This document shows positions 24,185 through 36,710 of a DNA stretch of 64,000 nucleotides, in pieces. This DNA comes from Lophium mytilinum (Eukaryota; Ascomycota; Dothideomycetes; Mytilinidiales; Mytilinidiaceae). Positions within the stretch are counted from its first letter, which is position 1; each line of letters begins with the position of its first letter. Below the pieces are notes generated by a model, which saw only the letters and a program-made list of their open reading frames with translations, did not search any database and had not been told where the DNA came from. The position numbers were made by a program, and so were the translations under genes. The stretch spans positions 1,191,774 to 1,255,773 of the forward strand of contig MU004192.1 in NCBI GenBank assembly GCA_010093605.1. Direction: 5' to 3'.

Positions 24185-25899
24185 CTACCAGGCTACCTAC
24201 ATCCAGAAGAGACGAGGCCCAGTCAGGCTACGTCGAATAGTCAAAACATTGCGTCTCCCACCGTCCATTGATCATGTTAACAGGCTTATGTCTTCAACGA
24301 GGACGCACTCAAGAGACCCTAAGACTAGGTACCTTACCGCGCCAAGCAGCTACGCGAACATGATGCTAAGATCATGTGCTAATGCTTTTCAAATATAATA
24401 CAATTTTGTGTTAATATAATGGGATAATAATATCGTATAAACCACATGCTATATAGATATAATTTTAAGGGTTTAAAATATATTTTATTAAAATAATTTT
24501 AAGATAATATATATTAAGTAATTAAGATAATATTAATGCAACATGTTATTTTATATTAAAATAGCATTATATATAAAATAGTTTTTTAGCTAGAATATAA
24601 TTTCTATGCAATATATTATTTAGATTTAATATAGTATTAATAGGAAAATAATTTTTAGCGCTAAATATAATTTTAAGCAAATATAATTTCTAAAAATAAT
24701 TATTATAATACTATAATAAGCTATAATATAATATTATAAGAGTAGGCCTCTAGTCCCTATAATTAGTTTTATAATACTAATATAATTATATAATCTATCT
24801 TATAGAACTCTAAAAGTAGTATAAAACTAGATTTAATCTACTAACTTTAGGTCTAATTACGCTAACTTCCCCTACGCTAATAAATACTAATCTAAGCCCT
24901 AACTCTTCTAGCCCCCTTAGTAATATAATATTAGACGGATAAGCGGGTTATTAATATAGTTAAAAATCCTATTTTAAATCTACTATATTATCCTCTAATT
25001 CCGGCCCGCGGAGGAAATACTCTAAGATTCTTAATACTATAATCTAAAATACTGCTACTAGTATTAAAACTTATAATAGATATAGACCGTAAGAGAGTTA
25101 CTAAGTTATATTACTTTAGTACTCTACCTACGCGTTAAACGTATTTTAAGTCTAGATCTAAAGTAGATAGTTTTATATCTATACCTTAGTTAGTATTTAG
25201 TAAAGAAGACTAGGTTCTATATACTTTTACCTTAACCTTTATTATTATTATAAGAGCCCTTTATATAATATATAAAAGCCTATAGATATATTATAATAAG
25301 TTATCTAAAATTATATAGTATCTTAGTGGCGGCTTATTTATATATTAAAAACTTTTAGAGAATATAAGGCGGAGTATAGTTTTAGGTTAGAGAAGAAATA
25401 ATAGAAGGTTAGCCTTCTTTTAAGTATATATATATAGTCTTTTAAAAAGGTAGATAGCTAGTAGTAGATTAAAGAATAGTATTATAGATATAGAAAAAAA
25501 GACTCTATTAAATTAAGTATTAGTATCTTTATAGTATTATTAGAGAAAATAACTTAGTATCTTATAGGCTTTAGCTCTTTATTAAGCTCCTCCTCTATAC
25601 GTCTTTATCTATTAATATTAGTACTTACGCGACTAAGGGAATTATACCTAGTATTTCTAGTCCTCCTCTAGCCTTCCTTTAACTATAATACTAAGGCGCG
25701 GTAATATTATCTAAATAGAGAAGTCTACTATTTATTTACTATTATACTAGCTTTAGATTATTTCTATTAGACTAGTTCTATATACCTTCTAGGTATACTA
25801 CTAAGAAGTTATATATTAGTTATTACTAGAGTAAGAAGCTAGAAGCTATATATTAGCTAAGAGATAGATAGTAGTAGCGTATAAGAAGTTTAAGATAAG

Positions 25900-27080
25900 A
25901 TAAAAGTCTTTAGATATAACTATATAAATTAACTTATATATAATAGTTTTTAAAGTATCTAAAGGTATTACTATTAAGTAGTTTAAGTTCTAGCTAAAAA
26001 GAGTTAGGGGGTTTTAGCTTTATCTAGTTAGACTAAGGGTTAGTAAAGAGTAGGAGAAATATATAGCGTATATCTCCGCGAATATTATAAAGTAGTAGGA
26101 GTAAAGATTTATAAGTATTATTATAAAGTTTAAGAACTTAAGGTATAAAGACTAGTAGAAAGAGAGTATATAACTATACTCTAAAAGAAAAGAAAAGAAA
26201 AGAAAGAGTTTTAAGAAATAGATCTATAAAACTAGTTAAGAGTTATAAGTAATTAGATAAATTAACTTTCTAGCTATTATAGAGGGATATTTAGAACACG
26301 TTCTTTATAAGTATATATAATTAATATAAAGAATTTCTAAGACCTTAGAGGCCTTAGAAAAGACGTAGAGTAGTATATAAAACTTCTATAATAGCGTTAT
26401 AAAAGAATTATTAGTATACTAAGAATAGCTAGAAGGAATTAAATAGGCTATACTATAAGATATATAAACTAGGTCTATAGTATATAAGAGAGGGTTAGAG
26501 AGGTATTTATATATTAGCTTTAGGCAATACTAGAATATAAAGAAAGACTTTAAGAACTAGTTAGAGGTTCTTAAAAAAGATAAAGAAGAAGAAGTTATAG
26601 AAACTAGATCTAAGATAATTAAGAAAGAGAATAAAAGCTTTAAGAATTAGATTTATAAAGAGAAGAAAGCTATAAATCTAGAGTCTAATTTAGAAGGTAT
26701 AATAAGAAGTTTAAAATAGAAGACTTAGAATTAACTTCTAAGATATAGCGCTTAGAATTAGCTCTTAAAAAGAACTTTAAAAAGGAATACTTAGAATTAA
26801 CTTCTTAAGACTTAGCGCTCTTAAATAAAACCTTAAAAAGGAACATTTAAGACTAGCTCTTAGAAAGAACTTTAAAAATAAATACTTATAATTAGCTCCT
26901 GGAAAAGATATATAAAAAAGAACGCTCTAGAAAAGAACTTTAAAAATAAATACTTAGAATTAGCTTCTAGAAAAAGACGCTTCTAGAAAGAACCTTTAGA
27001 AAGAACTTTAAAAATAAACACTTAAAATTAGCTCTTAGAAAAGACGCTTCTAGAAGAAACCTTTAAAAAGAACTTTAAAA
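25900..27080 (+). pseudogene. RIP-degraded reading frame, Lys/Glu-rich, probably coiled coil
   Basis: The plus-strand frame can be followed for over 300 codons with only TAA/TAG interruptions. Readable pieces include KASKGI-like and AYISANIIK segments, then EALEKT, and a charged helical run (KKDFKN, EVLKKDKEEEVIETRSKIIKKEN, each broken by RIP stops). It could be a gag-like or accessory protein of a transposon. No catalytic motif was recognised, so the element family is unknown. Confidence 0.4.
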
Positions 27081-27100
27081 ATAAATACTTAAAAAGGTAT
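26700..27100. repeat. degenerate tandem repeat, unit about 60-75 bp
   Basis: The phrases AAGAACTTTAAAAATAAATA, CTTAGAATTAGCTC and GACGCTTCTAGAA recur four to six times in order with small changes. The array overlaps the 3' part of the preceding relic. It may therefore derive from a repeat within a coding region (a heptad-like protein repeat) rather than an independent minisatellite. Confidence 0.6.
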
Positions 27101-28499
27101 AGTAGAAAGTAGTATATAAATAGCCTTATATAAACTAGATATAGAAAAGATCTTAGAGAAGTATAGTAGAAAGTAGCGTTATAAATAGTCTTATATAAAA
27201 GGCATATAAAGAAGATATAAAAAAGTTATAGAGAAAAGGAGCCTTATAAATAGCCTTACTTATAGGGAATTAATTAGAAGCGGAATCTATTAGGGGCGGT
27301 CTAATAAGAAGTAGGCGTAATAGGGAGTTTATCTTAAATTAATAGAAAGTAGCAGCTAAGATAGGAATTAAGACTATAGAATTAGATAGATAAGAGGCGG
27401 AGGTAGATAGATTAGTAAGTATAGAAACATGGATAGAGTAGATATATAAGTATATATATATAGGCTAGCTTAATTATAGTAGATATAAGATAGAGTTTAG
27501 TATATCTCTAGTAGTATATAATAGGGTTTAGCGTATCTATAAAAGTAAGAAATATAGTCTACTTAGTCTATACCTATAGGGAGTATAGATAGAAGAGTAC
27601 TTACCTATAGAAATAGGGGTCTAAGAGGTATTTTATAATAGGGATAAAGGTCTAATATTACCTAAGATATAGGGAGGAGGGCGTGTAAGGTATTTTATAA
27701 TATCTTCTAATGCCTAGAAGATAGTTAATAATACTTAATTATATTTTAACCTAATTTTTTAACTTAATAGTAGAGTTTTTAGCTTTAATTCTTCTCTACT
27801 CTATTTCTAGACTTAGCTAATAGTAACTAGCTTACTAATTAGTTATCTAGATAGGTTAGAGATAGATTTATAGTATTTTAGTTTATAAAATATTATAGGA
27901 ATTAGAGTTTAGAATTTTATAATAATAAGTTTTCTATAGAGGAAAGAAAGGCCTTATAACTTTCTTAGTATCGCCGATCTTACTTCTTAATACTAAACCT
28001 ATCTAGCACATCTCTTATTCTAAGACGCTAAGAATCTAACTTATACTAGTACTTAAAAATAAATAATTATTTTAAGTAAGAAGGAATTACTATAGTAAGT
28101 AAGCTATAGCTTAAATATTAGATTTCTTAAATTATAATTTAAACTTAGAGTACCTTAGCTCTACTACTACCTATAATGGCGAGCGTTATATAATAAGTAG
28201 ATTAAATTTAGATAATAGGCTATTTAGACTAGTATTTTATATTTCTATATCTAGCTTAAACTATTTAAAGGCTCTATAGAAAATAAAAATACTTAGATAG
28301 TATATATAAAACCTAGAGTATTATATTAAAAGTTCTACTATATATTTTTACCTATATTCTAGTTAACCCTCTACTTTAAAACCTTAGAGAAAGTATATAT
28401 TCTAGTCTATATAGAAAAGCTCTCTACTTTTACTTCTATTTAAAAGAATCTATATCTACTAAGAGCTAACTATAGATAGGCCTACTATAAGTCTCTCTA

Positions 28500-31400
28500 C
28501 TATTATTCTTAGTTTAGAAACCCTTAGAAGCTAATTCTTATTTTCTCTTCTAGCCTTAGTTTCTTCTTCTACTACTTTATAAGTTGCGTTAAAGCTATTT
28601 ATAAGTATAGTAATAGTAAAGAGCCGCTACTTACTACCTAGCTTATATATAAAAACTCTATTAAGTTACGTAATCTAAGTATTTATTACCTTAATAAAAT
28701 TCCTAACTATAAAAATAATTCTCTTCTTTAAAACCCTATATATTTTTATAAGTCTCTACTTAGTAAAGTATTAAGATAAAGTACTTTTAACTTATAAATT
28801 AGTAAATATAAGGCGCTAGGCCTATTAAAGGCTACACCTTCTAGTTTTAATAAGGTTAAGAAGTCTATACTCTCTTCTATACGCCTTTAGTAATTAGAAA
28901 AGAAATAAGCTATTATAAGAAAGTCTATAGGGAAATATCGCGCTTATAAAATTATTACTTCTAGCTATAATAGTCTTAGTAGTAAAAGTAGTTAAGGCAG
29001 CGGGTTATAGATGCATTTTATCGGCTTCTAAGTCTAGTATACTTCTATTTATCTCTAGTATATTATCTTTATTTATAGCGGCATTAAGATCTTATAGAAG
29101 GGTTAGGTACTTTAAATCTATAGTTATAAATATCTAAAATAAATTAGAATTTAATACCTTAAAGGCTCCGGCTAGTATAAATCTAATAAACTAGTAATAG
29201 TTCTCTTAATTAAGAAGGGTTTTAGAGGCATTATAGTAGTTAGTCTTTATAACCTATTTCTTATAATTACTAGTTTATATTAGCTATATAATAGTAGTTC
29301 TTAAATTTAACTCTACTTATCTATACTTTACCTTACTAAGAAATATAAGTATATTCTAAGTAGTTCTATATTCTCTAATTATTTTAATATAGTAGAGTAT
29401 AGTATAAATATTAGAAGTTTTATATAACCGCTTAAATCTCTCTATCTTCTTAATAGTAGTCTTATTACCCTTTATCTACTAGCCTAGAAGAAGAATGTCT
29501 ACTAGATTCTTTTTCTTATTCTATCTAGCATCTATAACTAATTAGATATTAGACACTTAGATAGCCTATAAGTTAATACTTAATACTAATAGGCTTCTAG
29601 CGGGCGCTTTTACCTTACCTTTACCTTTAACTATTATTTTTTTAGGCGCCTTCTTTAATGCTTTAGCTGCAGCCTTAAATAGGTTCTAGTAGTGCTTGCG
29701 GCCCTTAATATATATATATTTAATATATTGCCTATCTACTATCTAAATAATAGGCCTAATAATTAAGGCGTTAGATTAAGCTATAGTAGTATAGTAATAA
29801 ATAATTATATTAATACTATCTAGGTTCTAAGAGGTGTAATAGTTAATAATAGCCTTAATAGCGGCTAAGAACTTTACCTCTACCTTCTTAGGTAAGAGCT
29901 AACGGCGGAGAAGAATAGAAGTAATAATACTAGCTTAGGTATATTTCTGCATCTAGTAGAATTTAATATAGGTTTTTAGAGACTATAGTCTACCCTAGCC
30001 TAGAGAAAATAGTATTATAGAGAGCTCTTAAATATAGCTATTATAGAAAGCGGGTTTAATAATTATAGTAAAGAGAAGAACTTACGCATTCTTTAATATT
30101 TCTTAGAACTTAGAATATATAGTATTACTAGGTTAAGACTATATAATATCTAAGGTAGAAGTAAGTAGAATTAGTAGTATCTACTCTTCTAATAGGCTAA
30201 GAGATATAAAGATCTTATTTTAGGCTGTCTTTAATTTTTAAGCTACTTTAGATCTAACCTAGAGAATCTTATAATAGTAGTAACTATTCTAAATAATATT
30301 AAACTTTATATTTCCTCTCTTCTTATTTATAATAAGATAGTAATAGTATCCTTATTAGGTATTTTAACTCTTATAGCTAGAGTTTACTTACTACTAAGGT
30401 ATATCTTTAATATAGTATATAGTAGGTGCATATAGAAATACCTTCTCTTTCTTATTTACCTTAACTATTACACCTAATTCTAGATTGTAAAGATAAGATA
30501 AAGCCTTAATAATATTAGCCTATTTACTCCTAAAAGGTCCTAGAGTAATAGGGAAAATATTAGACTTTTAGCTATAATTACGCTTATTAAAGAAGGCTAT
30601 TATAGTATAAACGCTAGTAATAAATTAATATATATTCTAATATAGGCTAAAGGCATTAATAAATATTATATATAGTAAGAAGACAACCTTTTTAGTATTA
30701 GTAGTAAAATTTCTAACTAGATATTTACGCCTATATACTAGAATCTTAAGCTCGCCTCTAATTAGTAAAGAAAGGCCTAAGTACTAAATTTAGCTTAATA
30801 AAATTAAGAATATATAATAAATAGTATACTGTTTAGGCCTTAGTATAGAATTTAAAGTACTAGAGTTATAGGTATAATCTAGATATATAGATTCTTTTTA
30901 CTATAGAATTATAGTTTAGTCTAGAAAAGTATTACTCTAATTATTAATAAGAAATATCTTAGTTAGCCTATTTAGTAGTAAGATGCTAATAGCAATATTA
31001 TATAGCTTCTTAGGCAGTTCTTAAAGCTAAAAAGCTCTTAAAGTTAATAACTTAATATTACTAGGTTAAGGTAATACTATAGTAAAATCCCGGCTAATAA
31101 AGAAGACTTAACTAAAATACTACTCTCTATACTCCACGTACTATATAAAGTCTAATAGAAAGATAAAGTTCTAATCTAGGTATTAAGTAAACTTACTACT
31201 TATAGTTTAAATTAATAAGCCCTATAAGATAGAGTACTATAGTTTAGATAGCTAATTAATAATTTAAGCTATTCTATAATATATCTAAGATACTATAGAG
31301 TCTAACTATAGTATAGTTCTAAAGACCTCTCTTATATTAAATAGAACTATATCCTTAATAAGTAAAGAGTATAAAGAAAGAATAGACGCGTCTAGATTAA

Positions 31401-32200
31401 GTACCTAATAATATATTCTTAATAGAGGTAGCTAGTCCTTAAGCTCTTTTCTTAAGGTGTCTACTTAAGTAGAAAGCTTAAGAATTTTAGAAGGAATAGA
31501 ATATAGTAGCTTAAGTATAGTAAGTAGATTAGTATATTACTTGCGTAAAATTAAATATTTATTATAATAGAGATTTAAGGTAAGATAAAAGAGCTCTATT
31601 ATAAAGGAGAGCTATTAGGGGGGGATCTCCTCTAAAGAATTATCCAGTAGTAGAAGTAAAGAGTAGGTTAGTAGTAGTATAGTAGAGAAGTCTATAGTTA
31701 CTAAAGATATAAAGACTACCTTAATACTATAGTTTATATTAATATCTATATTCTCTATAAAATACTTCTAGAAGTTAACCGGCTCTAGCTACTTATCTAG
31801 AGGCGCCTTATTAACTACTATAGCATTATAAATACCCGCACTAGATAGCCTAGTAATATTCTTAGTATTACTTAATATCCCTATTTCTTCTAACTCCTTA
31901 AGTGCCGCTAGTACTAATACCTAATTAATAGTCTTAATAGCGTTATGCAACTAATAGGGTAAGCTTTTAGTAGACTTAGTCTTATCTCTAAATCCTCTAT
32001 TAGACTAATTATTATCCTTCTAAGTATATATATTATATCTAGTAGTTAAGAGAAAGCACCCTAAGTAATAGCCGCGGGGCTAAGACCGGGTTAGTAAGGG
32101 TTAAGAATAAGATAAGGTAGTTTACTTTAATTTAGAGGCTTTCTTGCGCTTTTTTAGAGGGGCTAGGTCTAGAATAGGTAGAGGTAGAAATAGGTTACGC
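28500..32200 (-). mobile_element. RIP-degraded DNA transposon, Plavaka/tnp2-like
   Basis: Best seen at 30,565-30,183 on the minus strand. There the frame reads NIFPITLGPFRSK, then ANIIKAL, LYNLELGVIV, VFLYAPTIYYIKDIP followed by three RIP stops (from CAG/CAA, so originally Gln), then NSSYKS, GYYYYLI, KRGNIKF and SYYYYKIL. In Plavaka/tnp2-type transposases the matching region is FPxTLGPxGS...DMPQQ...NSGxK...CRxC...RGxLxFD...RYH. The order and spacing agree, which makes this family the best fit from memory. Similar minus-strand frames broken only by TAA/TAG extend on both sides, so outer limits are approximate. It is inactive. Confidence 0.5.
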
Positions 32201-32234
32201 AGTATTATAGTTAAGGGAGAAGTATTTAGTAATA

Positions 32235-32285
32235 TATATAGTAGAGGGGTTAAGTAGTAGTAGAGGGGTTAAGTAGTAGTAGAGA
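32235..32285. repeat. short direct repeat, about 22 bp x 2
   Basis: The phrase AGTAGAGGGGTTAAGTAGT occurs twice in immediate succession, then decays. It lies between the transposase-like relic and the 32.9 kb array. Confidence 0.6.
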
Positions 32286-32939
32286 AGAATATAAATAATT
32301 ATAATATATAATTATATATATCTAAAAGCTAGATATATATATATTAAATATATAGAGATATATTTATAAAATATAATTTAAGTATATTATAGAAGAGTTA
32401 TTAGTATAGTATAGAATTAGATTACTATAATAATAAAAGGGGCATGGATAGAGTAAAAGAAAGGGGCACGTGCTAGATAAAAAAAAAGAAAAGAAAGGTA
32501 AAAAAGATTCCTACTAGATCTATGCATTTTCTTAATAGAGATTTTTTTCCTCTATAGAGGATTTATAACTATAATTTTAAATATAAGTTATTAATTTAAC
32601 TATTTACCTTTTTAAACTATAGATACCTTATACTATATAGTGTATTTTAGGGATATATTCTTTTTAAATAAGTATTTCTACTAGTAGGTAAAGATAGTAG
32701 AGGATTTATAACTATAATTAGGCTAGCCTTAGTAGGGTAGAGTGCGGCTAAAAAATATTAGTACTTAATGCTAGAATAGTAGTATAGGCACTAATATTAT
32801 AACTAAAGTATGCGGAGAAAATATATAAAGTGCCTAGAGAAAATATATAAAGTACTTTAGTAAGATATATAAAAGGCTAAGAGAATAGACTTAGAGTCTA
32901 TATAATATTAAAAGAATTATTATAAAATATTTAGACTTC

Positions 32940-33335
32940 TATTTATAAGATTTAAAAACTCTAGTACTTAAATCTAGAGGTTTCTAAAATACTTATAAAA
33001 GAGCCTTTAAATTAGAATACTAAAAACTCTACCCCTAAATTAGAAGCCTACTAAAGCGCTTATAATAATAGCTTTAGATTAAGACTCTAAAAACTCTACC
33101 TCTAAATTAGAAGCCTACTAAAGCGCTCGCAATAATAGCTTTAAATTAGAATACTAAAAACTCTACCCCTAAAATCTAAATGCTGCTAAACTACTTATAA
33201 AAGAGCCTTTAAATTAAAATACTAAAAACTCTATCCCTAAAATCTAAACGCTACTAAACCGCTTATAAAAAAGCCTTTAAATTAGAATACTAAAAACTCT
33301 ACTTCTAAAATCTAAGAGAAGTAGTATAAGTCTTT
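32940..33335. repeat. degenerate tandem repeat, unit about 65-75 bp, 5-6 copies
   Basis: Each unit contains TTAGAATACTAAAAACTCTA, CCTAAATTAGAAGCCTACTA or its CTAAAATCTAAACGCTACTA variant, and CGCTTATAA followed by a CTTTA end. Copies diverge mainly at C/T and G/A positions. This is consistent with duplication before or during RIP, since tandem repeats are themselves RIP targets. Confidence 0.65.
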
Positions 33336-34479
33336 AAAACTACTATTATAAACCCTTAATATACCTATTATAAAGATCTAAGAGGGCTATTATAAGTTTT
33401 TAAAACTACTACTATAAGTATTTAAAAAACTATTATAAAAGAAATACTTAGAGTAGCTATATAATATCTAGCTTATATAGACTAGAGTATAGATATATAT
33501 TATATAAGATATAGAGCGCTAAGCTAGCTAGCGTAATACTAAGTAAGCTTATTAGATTACTCTAGAGCGCTTAATATAGGGTAGTTAGATTGCGCTAATA
33601 TAGATTAAGTAGCGCGCAATTACGCTAAAGTAGATTAAGTAGCGTGTAATTATAGATTTAGAGATATAGAGCTACGTAGATCTAATTAGGTATAAGAGTA
33701 GAGCTACTTAATTATAGAGTATAGGTAAATAGGTCTAAGTAGTTTAATTATATATATATAGAGGTATATCTAGTCTATAAATATATATATAGGGGTTTAC
33801 TTAGTCTATAAATATATAGATTAGGGTCTATACTATACCTACTTAGAAAGATTAGAGTCTAGAATATATAGGTCTATAGAGATAGAGGTTAGCCTATACT
33901 AAATAGATATAAATAAGGGTCTTAATTATATAACGCTATACTATATAATTCTATCTTATATAATACTATAATATTAGCTAATAATTTCTCTCTTATAACT
34001 TAAACTATCTATACTATCTATAGTATATTATTTCTATAGTATTTTAAGACTATATAACTATTTTAATGCGCTAGTATTAAATATACTACTATAATATATA
34101 GTATATATTATATAATACCGCGCTAGATATAAATCTAGGCTCTAAAAATTATATTTATCTAAAAATTATATTTACCCTACTACTATTTCTTAACCCTCTT
34201 TAGCCTACTACTATCTTTCTTTTATTACCTTACTACGCGTTATTATATACTCTATCTAGTTTCTACTTAGTTATAACTAATTTATATACTAAGTAAGTTT
34301 TAATAGTATAATATATAAGGTATTTTACTAATATTTACTCTATAGATAGACCTAACTAATTTTTACTACCTAACCTCTACCTCTAGTTGTAAGGTTAATT
34401 ATTTTATAGGCCTTAATTATTTATTTATAAATATACTTAATAGAGCTAGTAATATTAACTCTATACCTACCTCTACCCC

Positions 34480-34965
34480 TACTAGGCGCTAGAAGCGCAA
34501 GCATATTATAGAAGACGAGAACAACATAGGTAATAATTATAATAGCGGCGCCGCTAAAAAGAGTACTTAGAAGAGTGCTAAGGTTATTAAAGGCTTAAGC
34601 TTAAGTTTAGACTTAGACTTAGATCTAGAAGAGGTGCAGGTATAGAATACTAAGCTCCCTAATAAGACGCCTATAATAAAGAAGCTATACACTAAATTAA
34701 AACTTAGTAATAATATATTTAAAGCTTATATACTAGAAGACTTAACTACTATACCTAAGAACCTTATAAAGATATTTATTATTCTAGCTTCTACTCTACT
34801 TCTATACTAACCTAAAGGCTATAGACTAGAAGTACTAAGATAAAGTATACCTACTATAAGATAGACCTCTATAATTATATATCTTAGATTAACTCTAGAC
34901 TAAAGGTACTTAAGCGTACTACTTAATTTATATTTCTAGTAACTCTAGATTATAAGATTTACCTT
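34480..34965 (+). pseudogene. RIP-degraded reading frame with acidic/Leu-Asp run
   Basis: The plus-strand frame reads KRKHIIEDENNIG, then GAAKKST, KSAKVIKGLSLSLDLDLDLEE, and PNKTPIIKKLYTKLKLSNN with ILEDLTTIPKNL. It is broken only by TAG/TAA at positions that would be CAG/CAA/TGG before RIP. The basic then acidic composition suggests a nuclear protein of a transposon. Further readable frame pieces occur to about 35.4 kb. The family is not recognised. Confidence 0.4.
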
Positions 34966-36710
34966 AACCTAATACCTATATTCTTTAAGGACTTTAAGAA
35001 TAATATAGTAAATGCGTAGGTCTTTATTAAGGTAAAGAATTAAGTACTCTAGAACTATAGTACTTAGAAGAGTAAAACTATTAGAGTAATAAAGGTAAGT
35101 CTATTCTACTACTCTTTTTATAGTATTTAGCTAACTAAGTAGGCTTATATAGAGAAAGTATTAGTAGTAGATATAGAGAGTAGCGGCCTAATTTAGTCTA
35201 CTATAGACCGCGGTACCCTTATGCAGGTATTTAAGAAGAACTACTAAGTTATAAACTTTACTATAGTTTTTAACTTTACTAAAAGTTATATTAATATAGC
35301 CGCCTTATATACTAAAGCTAAATAGTACTATAAATATAAGCTCTCTAAAACCTATATCTAGACTATATCTTACTAGTCTTAGTAGTTTTTATTAATCTAG
35401 CTATCTATATTAAATGCTATTTTAACTTTAAGTAAAATCTAGCCTCTCTTACTTTAAGTTAATTTATATATAGCATGCTATTATTAACCTTTAATACTCT
35501 AGTATAATATAAGAAGATTAAGAAAGCTAAGATTAAGCTGGTATATTTTATAATAGTGCCGATATTGCTACCCCGGGTTAAGAATACTACCGCCGCTAAA
35601 AACGCCATGCATCCCGATAACAATCCTCTCTTTTTTACCCCTGCTTGCCCTAAAGATACAGATAATAAAGAGTAGAAGATACTAACTAGTAGAGTCTACC
35701 CCCCTTAGCCTATACTAGTGTCTCTATCTTCTCTTAGTAGTTTTATAAGACTAATAAGTAAGTATTCTTTCTTTTTAAGTCTATCTACTATATAACTTTA
35801 TATACTAGAATCTCTATATAAGTATATATCTATATAGGGGTACCTAGGTAGAAGACTAGCGGCTTTTAAGACTCTACCTAAGGCTTTAATATATTTTTAG
35901 TTTATAATTTCTTTTTTTCTTTAGCTATTAAAAAAATAGCTTATAGTAGTTATAGCTAGCGGCTAGTATATATTATATTTCTATAATATCTATAGCTTGC
36001 GCTAAACCTTTATAATATAATATTTCTATTAGATTTAGATTCTAATACTACTAATAGTAAACTTTCTAGATAGTATTAAATACTAGTAATATCTTCTAGT
36101 TAAAAATTAAATACTACGCAGTTACTTCTTATATATAACTCTATAAGTAAGCTTTCTTTAAGTATTCTAGAGTTAGTAATATTCTATATATTATTCTATA
36201 GCATTACTATAGATATATATAGGTTTTACAATTAATATTATAGAACTTCTACTACCTAGATACCTATCTTCTACTATTATTTTTAGATATTTTATAAGGT
36301 ATACGCATACTAACTATAACTCTATAGACTATAATATTATCTCTATATATAACTTACGCGGGAGTATAGGTATATTATTTTATACTAAATATATTTTAGA
36401 TAGTAAGCCTATTAAAGTCTAAGAGTATTTTATATTATATATTATACTAAAGAAAAATATGCTCTTTTAAATATACTACTAGTAGACTATTACTATAGTA
36501 TTTAATTAAATATTATAATATATTAAAATCCTTTTAATAGAACTTTCTATTTCTAAAACTTCTTATTTTTAATATACGTGCTAATAAGAAAGCATTTTAT
36601 ATAAACGCGTTAACGCTATTATATAGATATAGCGTATATTATTTCCATTTAAATATGTGTTCTATAAATATAATATTACACTTAATATAATTTCTTAGCG
36701 GCACATTATA

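Larger units (their letters stand above)
24390..36710. repeat. 12.3 kb AT-rich, RIP-mutated transposon block
   Basis: Base composition switches abruptly near 24.39 kb and back near 36.71 kb. Inside, CA and TG dinucleotides are nearly absent while TA is everywhere and CG survives (CGCG, GCGG, GGCG). This is the product expected of RIP, which converts CpA to TpA on both strands. No ORF above 60 codons exists. Several stretches still read as protein in one frame, interrupted only by TAA and TAG, the RIP products of CAA, CAG and TGG codons; TGA stops are hardly seen. At least three degenerate coding relics and two tandem-repeat arrays are listed separately. The edges (24,390-24,470 and 36,650-36,710) keep more CA/TG. 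I found no convincing terminal inverted repeats or target-site duplication by eye. Such blocks are normally heterochromatic. Confidence 0.93.

Noticed and set aside
24390-36710. Terminal inverted repeats or LTRs bounding the AT-rich block
   Set aside because: End sequences share only AT-rich words; no alignment longer than chance could be made by eye.
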